DNA from: Dehalococcoidia bacterium
Lineage (GTDB): Bacteria; Chloroflexota; Dehalococcoidia; SM23-28-2; RBG-16-64-32
Direction of reading: 5' to 3'
Assembly: GCA_030690405.1 (NCBI GenBank)
Contig: JAUYGU010000080.1
Location: forward strand, 1-12,697
DNA length: 12,697 nucleotides
In this document: one piece after another, positions 6,227 to 12,010 of the stretch
Layout of the letters: each line of letters starts with the position of its first letter
How positions within the stretch are numbered: position 1 is the first letter of the stretch
The notes under the pieces: generated by a model
Database searches by the model: none
Seen by the model: only the letters and a program-made list of their open reading frames with translations
What the model was told of the DNA's origin: nothing
Translations under genes and position numbers: made by a program

Positions 6227-6709
6227 CTAGGCGCCCGCCTCTATCTGCAGCAGGTGCTCTAGGTCGTGGTCGGCGATGTGGCGGACGAGCACGCGCAGGG
6301 GCTGCACGCCGAACTCGCGGTGGCGGAAGCGCCGCTCCCAATCGCCGTCGGAGAGGCGGGACAGCAGCTCGACGTTGGCCGCGCGCTGGGCGGCGTAGGC
6401 GGCGAGCGAGGTCTCCACGTCTCGCTCAGCGTAGCGCAGCGCCGAGGCCCATTGCTCCTGGTCGAACGGCTCGAGCTCCGGCTCCGTCTCTGCCAGGATC
6501 TGACGGATGCGCCAGCCAAGCCCGAGCTCGACGTCCGCCAGGTGGGCCGCTATCTCAGCCGCGCTCCAGCCACCGGCTGCTGGCGCGCCGGCCGCCCGGA
6601 CCGCGTCGGCGATCAGCGCCGGCGCCCGCGACATGCCACCGAGCAGGTCCGCCGGCAGGTCGACTTCGTACCCGCATATCAGGCAGTGCGCCCGGGTCGT
6701 CTCGATCAT
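6227..6709 (-). CDS. DinB-like four-helix protein
   Basis: This 160-residue protein resembles the DinB/YfiT superfamily, helical-bundle proteins that bind a divalent metal with three His and include thiol-dependent transferases (bacillithiol or mycothiol) and many of unknown role. H56 lies in AAHLADVE, and the last helix has HIADHDLEHLLQI with H144, H148 and H152; H56 plus two of these would form the site. An N-terminal CLIC pair (C9, C12) precedes the usual fold and is unusual for the family. The start is one base past the stop of the acyl-CoA dehydrogenase gene, with GAGGG just upstream, so it is translationally coupled. A thiol-transfer or damage-related role is possible but not shown. Confidence 0.87.
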   Translation of the reverse strand: MIETTRAHCLICGYEVDLPADLLGGMSRAPALIADAVRAAGAPAAGGWSAAEIAAHLADVELGLGWRIRQILAETEPELEPFDQEQWASALRYAERDVETSLAAYAAQRAANVELLSRLSDGDWERRFRHREFGVQPLRVLVRHIADHDLEHLLQIEAGA

Positions 6710-6710
6710 G

Positions 6711-7892
6711 CTACCCTCGCGGCAGGCCCAGGCCGCGCCCGGCGATGATCCCGCGCATGATCTCGCTGGTGCCGGCGGCGATAGTCAGGGCCGCGGCGAG
6801 CAGGTAGAACGCCTCGACGCGTCCCTCCAGCGGCGCCCAGCGAGAACCCGGCTCAAGCTGGCCAGCCAGCCCCAGCACCTCCATACCCGCCCCCGCCAGC
6901 CGCTGCTGCAGCTCCGAGCCGTACAGCTTGGACATCGACGCCTCGGCGTTGGGGATCTGGCCCCTCGCCTGCATGGAGGCGACCCGGTAGGCGAGCATAC
7001 GGCCCGTCTGGAACTCGATCGCCAGCTCCGCCAGCTTATGCCTCACGGCCATATCGTCCAGCAGGCGGCGGCCCTCCACCGTCTTCTCGGCGGCGTAGCC
7101 CAGGAGCTCATCGAAGACGCGGATGCCGGTGACCACGCGATTGATGCCGGAGCGCTCGAAGTCCAGCGTAGCGGCGGCGATATACCAGCCGCGGTTCAGC
7201 TCGCCGACGAGGCAGTCGCGGGGGATGCGGACGTTATCGAAGAAGAGCTCGTTGAAGGTGTGGCGGCCGGTCATATCGACCAGCGGGCGCACGTCCACGC
7301 CGGGCGTCCTCATATCGAGGAGGAAGTAGCTGATCCCCTTGTGCTTCGGCGCCTCCGGGTCGGTGCGGGCGAGGAGGATGCACCAGTCGGCCAGGTGGGC
7401 TAGCGACGTCCATATCTTCTGGCCGTTCACCACGAAGTAGTCGCCCTCGGCGACGGCGGAGGTCTGGAGGGAGGCGAGGTCGGAGCCGGCGGCGGGCTCG
7501 CTGAACCCCTGGCACCAGACGGTGTCGCCGGAGGCGATACCCGGCAGGTGGCGGCGCTTCTGGTCGTCGCTGCCGTAGAGGATGATCGTGGGACCGACGC
7601 GGTCCGGCCCGACGCCGATCTGGGTCGGGGCGCGGAAGTAGGTCATCTCCTCGCTGTAGATGACCTGCGTCATGTGGCCGGCGGCGAGGCCGCCGTGCTC
7701 TTCAGGCCAGCCGAGGGTGAGCCAATGGCGCTCCGCCAGCTTCGCCTGGAACGAGCGCAGGAAATCCCAGCGCTCCTCGCCGGCCTCACCCAGCGCCCCG
7801 GCGCCCGCCCAGTCGGAGGGGAGCTCGCGGCGCAGGAACTCGCGTATCTCGCCACGGAACCTCTCATCTTCGGGCGTGAAACGGAACTCCAT
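6711..7892 (-). CDS. Acyl-CoA dehydrogenase
   Basis: The 393-residue product has the full acyl-CoA dehydrogenase layout: helical N-terminal domain (about 1-120), beta domain with GFSEPAAGSDLASL (129-142) and NGQKIWTS (156-163), and the C-terminal helical domain ending in AAGTSEIMRGIIAGRGLGLPR. The enzyme oxidises an acyl-CoA to the 2-enoyl-CoA with FAD and normally passes electrons to ETF. The medium-chain base position (Glu376 in MCAD) is Ala here, as AAGTSE, while E246 in LDFERSG matches the alternative base position used by isovaleryl-CoA and long-chain dehydrogenases, so E246 is the probable base. GGAGGT lies about six bases before the ATG. It leads a three-gene operon with the DinB-like and PrsW-like genes. 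Chain-length or branched-chain specificity cannot be read. Confidence 0.95.
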   Translation of the reverse strand: MEFRFTPEDERFRGEIREFLRRELPSDWAGAGALGEAGEERWDFLRSFQAKLAERHWLTLGWPEEHGGLAAGHMTQVIYSEEMTYFRAPTQIGVGPDRVGPTIILYGSDDQKRRHLPGIASGDTVWCQGFSEPAAGSDLASLQTSAVAEGDYFVVNGQKIWTSLAHLADWCILLARTDPEAPKHKGISYFLLDMRTPGVDVRPLVDMTGRHTFNELFFDNVRIPRDCLVGELNRGWYIAAATLDFERSGINRVVTGIRVFDELLGYAAEKTVEGRRLLDDMAVRHKLAELAIEFQTGRMLAYRVASMQARGQIPNAEASMSKLYGSELQQRLAGAGMEVLGLAGQLEPGSRWAPLEGRVEAFYLLAAALTIAAGTSEIMRGIIAGRGLGLPRG

Positions 7893-7920
7893 ACGGCTAC
7901 CTCCGGCCGGACGGCGCCAG

Positions 7921-7926
7921 TATACT
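7921..7926 (+). promoter_or_regulatory. Candidate -10 box for the CapA-family lipoprotein gene
   Basis: TATACT stands 21 bases before the ATG at 7948 in the 55-bp gap between divergent genes. No -35 match is seen at the right distance. The implied leader of about 15 bases contains no ribosome binding site. Confidence 0.35.
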
Positions 7927-7947
7927 ACGGGGCGACGGTTTTTCGAC

Positions 7948-9051
7948 ATGCGCCCCTCCCGCCTGCTGCCGCTCCTGGCCGCCGTGGCCCTTGTTGCCTG
8001 CGCCCCCAGCGCCGTCGCGCCGGGCCACACGCCCACGCCTGACCCCACGCCAACTCCCAGCCCGACGCCGACGTTCCTGCAGCCCGACCAGCTGCCGCCT
8101 CTCACCCTGGCGGACGTCTTCTCGCCGCGGGACCTCGCGGCCTTTCGCCTAGACCCGTCGCGCCTGCGCACGCTGATCGCCACCGGCGACGTGATACCAG
8201 CCCGCCACACAGACGTGGTCATCCGCTCCCTCGGGGACGACTTCCTGTACACGGTCGCGGCGACGAAGGAGATCACGGCGACGGCCGACCTGACGGTGAT
8301 CAACCTGGAGGCGCCGCTCATCGAGGGCTGCCCGTATCACGACGCCGGCTTCACGCTCTGCGGGCGGCCGGGCTTCACGGCGGCGCTCCAGGCCGCCGGG
8401 GTGGACATCGCCACGCTGGAGAACAACCACGTCGGGAACTACGGGCTGGAGGGCATCTACGAGACGGAGGATCACCTCACGGCCGCCGGCATCGACCACG
8501 CCGACCGCATCACACCTGTGGTGAAGGACGTGCGAGGGCTGAAGTTCGGATTCCTCGCCTTCAACGGCGTCGGCGAGACGTTCAACCGCGCGAAGGTGAC
8601 GGCGGCGGTCAAGGCGCTGCGCCCGCAGGTGGACGTGCTGGCGGTCGCCTTCCACTGGGGCGCGGAGTACGTCTCGCTGCCCCAGACGGCGGCGGGCGTT
8701 GCCGACGACGACCCGGTGGAGATCGCCCACCTGGCGGTCGACGCCGGGGCGGATCTCATCATCGGCAACCACCCGCACTGGGTGCAGGCGGTGGAGCTGT
8801 ACAGGGGGAAGTTCATCGCCTACGCGCACGGGAACTTCATATTCGACCAGATGTGGTCGTACGAGACGCGGGTGGGCGTCATCGGCCGCTACACGTTCTA
8901 CGACGATGTGCTAATAGGCGTGGAGTTCGTCCCGGTGCTGAGCGAGAACTACGCCCAACCGGTGCCCATGCAGGGCGCCGGGGCGCGGGCGGTGCTGGAC
9001 GGGATGCAGGCGGCCAGCGAACAGCAGGCGCAGGCCGCGGCGGCACCGTAG
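7948..9051 (+). CDS. CapA-family (PGA_cap) metallophosphatase-like lipoprotein
   Basis: The product is 367 residues. It begins with a lipoprotein signal: R2 and R5, a hydrophobic stretch and the lipobox LVAC, with C18 the lipidated residue, followed by a Pro/Thr spacer (28-42) that would hold the domain off the membrane. The rest fits the CapA/PGA_cap family, related to calcineurin-like phosphoesterases: ATGDVIPAR (78-86), INLEAPL (118-124), ENNHVGNYG (158-166), FHWGAEY (235-241), GNHPHWVQ (273-280) and HGNFIFDQ (294-301). D81, N160, H161, H236, H275 and H277 are likely metal ligands. Family members include the poly-gamma-glutamate capsule protein CapA, but most have no known substrate, and no capsule genes lie nearby. 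The ATG at 7948 gives a sensible signal peptide; no ribosome binding site is visible. Confidence 0.93.
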   Translation: MRPSRLLPLLAAVALVACAPSAVAPGHTPTPDPTPTPSPTPTFLQPDQLPPLTLADVFSPRDLAAFRLDPSRLRTLIATGDVIPARHTDVVIRSLGDDFLYTVAATKEITATADLTVINLEAPLIEGCPYHDAGFTLCGRPGFTAALQAAGVDIATLENNHVGNYGLEGIYETEDHLTAAGIDHADRITPVVKDVRGLKFGFLAFNGVGETFNRAKVTAAVKALRPQVDVLAVAFHWGAEYVSLPQTAAGVADDDPVEIAHLAVDAGADLIIGNHPHWVQAVELYRGKFIAYAHGNFIFDQMWSYETRVGVIGRYTFYDDVLIGVEFVPVLSENYAQPVPMQGAGARAVLDGMQAASEQQAQAAAAP

Positions 9052-9325
9052 GCCGGCCTTCACGAAGCGGCCGCGGTAATCGAATTTCCCACCGTCCCCT
9101 GTCACGCCGTTCTTGCCGCCACGTCCATAATGTGCAAGCGTTCGGCGACCGCTGCCGCAACGCGAAATTCGCGCGGGCCGTAACACCAGCAGACCGCACG
9201 ACGATAAAACTAGTCGGAAGGAGTCGATGTGGCCCCCCCCCAACCACGGCCACGCCTTCCACAACTCCGAATCGGCAAGCAGGGGACATAACTAGTTTCA
9301 CGGATGTGGGAAGGGAGAGCGATTC
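9052..9325 (+). promoter_or_regulatory. 274-bp non-coding region with structured leader
   Basis: This is the longest gap in the window and has no convincing long gene. It holds an odd palindrome CGCGAAATTCGCG (9161-9173), a TA-rich CATAAT (9126-9131) that could be a -10, and GATAAAAC (9203-9210). A nested hairpin can be drawn at 9216-9260: GGAAGG pairs with CCTTCC outside, and GTGGCC (9229-9234) with GGCCAC (9248-9253) inside. A run of nine C lies in the loop. AACTAGT occurs twice, at 9208-9214 and 9290-9296. No known riboswitch consensus is recognised. The final bases carry GAAGGGAGAG, the ribosome binding site of the next gene. Confidence 0.35.
9227..9295 (+). CDS. Possible 22-residue leader ORF
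   Basis: An ATG three bases after GGAAGGAG opens a short frame, MWPPPNHGHAFHNSESASRG followed by two residues and TAG. The spacing is short. An overlapping GTG at 9229, with better spacing, reads a different 20-residue frame. The nine-C tract encodes three prolines, and loss of one C would move translation into a frame whose TGA overlaps the next gene's ATG. It may be a leader peptide, but it may not be translated at all. Confidence 0.22.
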   Translation: MWPPPNHGHAFHNSESASRGHN

Positions 9326-9721
9326 ATGACGAGGAGGCTGGCCTTAGCGATGGCCCTGGCGTTCACGACGGTGGTGACGTTCGCCATGGTGGCGATCGGT
9401 GCGCAGGCGGGGTTCTTCGGCGGCGGGAGTGACGGTGCTCCGGCGGACGCGGCAGCCGGGCAAGCGACGCCCACCGCCGAGCCGACGGTGGTCACCGAGT
9501 ACATCTACATCGACCAGACCGCGACTCCGGGCCCGTCAGGCGCGTCGTCCCAGGGCAGCTCCGGCGATGCCGCTGACGGCCCCGAAGAGGTGCGCGGAAG
9601 CACCGGCGGAGACGGCGCGAAGATTGGGGAGCAAGCACCCTCGTCGCCCTCCTCAGACGACGAGGAACACGACGACGAGCGCGAACACGAGGAGTTTGAG
9701 CACGAAGAGGATGACGACTGA
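9326..9721 (+). CDS. Small exported or membrane-anchored protein with acidic/His tail
   Basis: No function is recognised. The 131-residue product starts MTRR and has a hydrophobic segment (about 5-30) ending in AQAGFF, either an uncleaved anchor or a signal peptide cleavable near AQA. Residues 32-110 are low-complexity, rich in Gly, Ala, Ser, Pro and Thr, with an isolated VVTEYIYIDQ motif (55-64). The last 21 residues (111-131) contain 16 Asp or Glu and 3 His, which would be strongly negative and could bind cations. A good ribosome binding site (GAAGGGAGAG) lies upstream. It follows a structured leader and is convergent with the crotonase-family gene. Most of the chain is probably disordered and outside the membrane. 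Confidence 0.8.
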   Translation: MTRRLALAMALAFTTVVTFAMVAIGAQAGFFGGGSDGAPADAAAGQATPTAEPTVVTEYIYIDQTATPGPSGASSQGSSGDAADGPEEVRGSTGGDGAKIGEQAPSSPSSDDEEHDDEREHEEFEHEEDDD

Positions 9722-9764
9722 GCCGTCCGCGGCGGCGCTGAACTGATGTCCACCGGTCCGGCCT

Positions 9765-10571
9765 CTAGCGACCCTTAAAGCGCGGCTCCCGCTTCTCCAC
9801 GAACGCCCGCGGGCCCTCGCGGGCGTCCTCCGTGTTCTGGGCTATCGTCATCGCCGCCTGGGCCATCTCCAGCGCCTGGTCGACGCTCGCCTCGAGCGAG
9901 CGGTAGACGAGCCGCTTGGCGAGCTGGATCGCCACCGCCGGGCCCTTCGCCAGCTTGAGGGCGTAGTCGCGGGTGTAGGTCATGAGCTCGGCGGCGGGGA
10001 CGACGGCGCTGACGTAGCCGATGCGGAGAGCCTCCTCGGCGTCGAACAGGCGGCCGCTCCAGATCAGGTCGAGCGCCCGCGCGATACCGACGATGCGGGG
10101 CAGGTAGTAGCAGCCGCCGTCGCCGGGGACCAGGCCCATGCGCACGTAGGTCATGCCGAAGCGTGCCGAATCGGCGGCGAACCGCATATCGCACATCGAG
10201 GCCATGTCCATACCGGCGCCGACGGCGGCCCCGTTCACGGCGGCGATGTAGGGCTTTTCGAGCTGGGCGACCAGGCGCGGAATGCGCTGCACGCTATCGC
10301 GGAGGTAGTTGCGGGCCTCGCCAAGGGAGCGGGATTGCGGCAGAAGCCCCTGGCCCTGCGCCTGCGCCTGTACGTCCATCCCCGTGCAGAAGCCACGGCC
10401 CTCAGCCGTGAGGATGATGACCCTGGTCTCCGGGTCCAGGTGGGCGTCCTGGAGGGCGGCCAGCCATTCGTCCAGCATCGTCGGCGTGAACGCGTTCATG
10501 CGCTCGGGCCGGTTGAGGGTGATGGTGGCGATGCCCTCGCTCTTCTCGTACCGGACCTGCTCGAACTCCAT
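9765..10571 (-). CDS. Enoyl-CoA hydratase/isomerase family protein
   Basis: This 268-residue protein has the crotonase fold. The CoA-thioester oxyanion hole is formed by GRGFCTGMD (58-66) and AVNGAAVGAGMDM (111-123), and GLVPGDGGCYYLPRIVG (146-162) follows. The two catalytic Glu of true enoyl-CoA hydratase are absent: D122 stands in the Glu144 position and Y142 in the Glu164 position, with D151 nearby. This favours an isomerase or another crotonase reaction over simple hydration; Asp-based chemistry is known in this superfamily. The ATG at 10571 has AGGAGG about six bases upstream. Just upstream lies the end of a lost short-chain dehydrogenase, suggesting that the two genes once formed an operon. 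It is now probably read through from the MFS gene. Confidence 0.93.
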   Translation of the reverse strand: MEFEQVRYEKSEGIATITLNRPERMNAFTPTMLDEWLAALQDAHLDPETRVIILTAEGRGFCTGMDVQAQAQGQGLLPQSRSLGEARNYLRDSVQRIPRLVAQLEKPYIAAVNGAAVGAGMDMASMCDMRFAADSARFGMTYVRMGLVPGDGGCYYLPRIVGIARALDLIWSGRLFDAEEALRIGYVSAVVPAAELMTYTRDYALKLAKGPAVAIQLAKRLVYRSLEASVDQALEMAQAAMTIAQNTEDAREGPRAFVEKREPRFKGR

Positions 10572-10582
10572 TTCGCCTCCTG

Positions 10583-10642
10583 TTAGCTCATCACCAGGCC
10601 GCCGTCGACGTTGATCGCCCGGCCACTAGCTACCGCCTCCCA
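10583..10642 (-). pseudogene. C-terminal remnant of a short-chain dehydrogenase
   Basis: Read on the minus strand this stretch encodes WEAVASGRAINVDGGLVMS and TAA. The segment SGRAINVDGGLVM is the well-known C-terminal signature of SDR-family reductases (G-x-A/x-I/L-N-V-D/C-G-G). An in-frame TAG lies immediately before it (10645-10643), and no SDR body is found upstream: that sequence is instead the 3' end of the MFS gene in another frame. The remnant overlaps the MFS gene by 17 bases. It looks like a deletion or replacement scar in which the rest of the SDR was lost. Confidence 0.7.
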
Positions 10643-11909
10643 CTATCTCCGGCGTCATGGAACGCGAGCGCTGCTCCGACATAAGCCAGATGGCGACGCT
10701 GAGAAGCAGCGTCACGCCCATGAACACCGAGAGGCCCAGGAACGCCGCCGCCGTGTCCCAGCGGTCCACTAAAGCGCCGGCGATCACGCCGCCGGTACCG
10801 CCCAGGCCAAACCCGGCGAAGAACGAGAAGCCGTAGCTGCGCCCCACCGCCCCCGCCGGCGCGTAGTCCGCGATGAGCCCGGTGAACACCGGCTGGTTCA
10901 TAAAGTAGAAGAAGATGAATACGGACGCGGCGACCACCAGAAAGCCACCGCTGACGACGCCGACCAGGATCAGCGCCGGGACGGCGAACGCCGCCAGGAG
11001 CGGCGCCAGCCGCTCCAGCCTCACCCGCTGCGACAGCGTGCCCCCGATTATCTGGCCGACTGCGCCCGTGAGAAGGGCCACCGTGACGAAGGCGGCGCCC
11101 AGGTCCTTATCCACGAAGTCCTCCAGGTGGGTCGGAAGGAACGTGATCGCGCCGCGGTATACGACGCCGCTGAGGACGAAAGCGGCGTACACCAGCAGCA
11201 GCGGGATGAAGAAGCTGCGCGAGGGCTTTGGCTGCGCCTCGCCGGGCTGGGGCGCCACGAATTCGGCCGTCACCCCTCGCCCGGCGGCGGGGTTGCCCAA
11301 CACGCCAGCGAGCTTGCCCGGGGTCTCGCTCTCGGCGGCGAACACCTCCGCCTCCCCCCTCAGCGGCAGCGTGGTTATCGAGAGCAGCGCCGCCATGACC
11401 GCGGACACGCCGGCGAGGAAGAAGAACGCCAGCCGCCAATCGACGGCTATCGCCAGTCCGACGGCCAGGGCGGGCGCCAGCGCCTGGCCGACGTTGCCGG
11501 AGACGCCGTGGAACCCGAGCGCGAGGCCGCGCTGTCGCACGCCCTGGGCCATGAGGGAGAGCCCCGCCGGGTGGTAGAGGCCGATGCAGAACCCCAGCAG
11601 GGCCAGGGTTGCGGCCAGCACCCACTCGTTGGGCGAGAGGCCGACCAGGACCAGCGACCCCGTCGCGCCGGCGAAGGCGTAAAACAGCACCCGCCGCGAG
11701 CCGAGACGGTCGGTGAGGAAGCCGGCGGGGATGGCGCTGCCGCCGAACGCCCAACTGAACACGGAGGCGATGCCGCCGAGAATGACTGCGCGCACGCCGA
11801 AGTCGTCCGCGATCCGGGTGAGGAGGGCCGGGTAGGTGAGCTCGATGATGTGGACAAGGGCGTGGGCGGCGGCGGTGTAGGAGATGAGGCGTCGTTCGGC
11901 GGCGTTCAT
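10626..11909 (-). CDS. MFS transporter
   Basis: The product has 427 residues and about twelve membrane segments in two halves, split by a hydrophilic loop (about 183-232) rich in Glu, Pro and Gly. The major-facilitator motif A is at GFLTDRLGSRR (63-73), and GFHGVSGNVGQALAPA (132-147) in the fifth helix is proline/glycine-rich like motif C of exporters. The start (AAHALVHIIELTYPALL, 14-30) is reminiscent of the fosmidomycin-resistance (Fsr) type, but that is a weak pointer. It would move a small solute across the inner membrane with a proton gradient; the solute is unknown. The last residues (EIVGGGS) overlap the SDR remnant, so the C-terminus may have been altered by that event. TATAAT lies 12 bases before the ATG and there is no ribosome binding site, suggesting a leaderless or very short leader. 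Confidence 0.92.
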   Translation of the reverse strand: MNAAERRLISYTAAAHALVHIIELTYPALLTRIADDFGVRAVILGGIASVFSWAFGGSAIPAGFLTDRLGSRRVLFYAFAGATGSLVLVGLSPNEWVLAATLALLGFCIGLYHPAGLSLMAQGVRQRGLALGFHGVSGNVGQALAPALAVGLAIAVDWRLAFFFLAGVSAVMAALLSITTLPLRGEAEVFAAESETPGKLAGVLGNPAAGRGVTAEFVAPQPGEAQPKPSRSFFIPLLLVYAAFVLSGVVYRGAITFLPTHLEDFVDKDLGAAFVTVALLTGAVGQIIGGTLSQRVRLERLAPLLAAFAVPALILVGVVSGGFLVVAASVFIFFYFMNQPVFTGLIADYAPAGAVGRSYGFSFFAGFGLGGTGGVIAGALVDRWDTAAAFLGLSVFMGVTLLLSVAIWLMSEQRSRSMTPEIVGGGS

Positions 11910-11921
11910 GGCGCACCGCCG

Positions 11922-11927
11922 ATTATA
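11922..11927 (-). promoter_or_regulatory. Candidate -10 box for the MFS gene
   Basis: A perfect TATAAT is read on the minus strand, 12 bases upstream of the ATG at 11909. No -35 match is visible 16-18 bases further up. The transcript would start about five bases before the ATG or at it. Confidence 0.5.
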
Positions 11928-11964
11928 CGGCGGTCAGATACGAGGCCGCCAGCGGAGGCCGTCG

Positions 11965-11994
11965 CGTAGGGGCGACGCATGCCTCGCCCCTACG
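11965..11994. repeat. 30-bp near-perfect palindrome, dispersed repeat copy 3
   Basis: Two 15-base arms with one mismatch flank a GCATGC centre. The inner 26 bases (11967-11992) share the TAGGGGCG and CGCCCCTA arms and the GCATGC centre with the copy at 779-804. It lies 16 bases beyond the stop of the aminotransferase gene and about 55 bases before the MFS start. A role as a 3'-end hairpin for the aminotransferase transcript is possible. Confidence 0.8.
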
Positions 11995-12010
11995 GCTGGA
12001 GAACCGTGGC

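Noticed and set aside
7893..8321. Extension of the acyl-CoA dehydrogenase upstream
   Set aside because: It is antisense to the lipoprotein gene. ATG 7892 has GGAGGT upstream and gives the standard length.
8879..9301. A 140-codon minus-strand frame over the lipoprotein end and the gap
   Set aside because: No family features, and most of it is antisense to the CapA-family gene.
9052..9325. Known riboswitch (c-di-GMP, cobalamin, TPP, SAM)
   Set aside because: None of the conserved core sequences of these classes could be found; only unspecific hairpins are visible.
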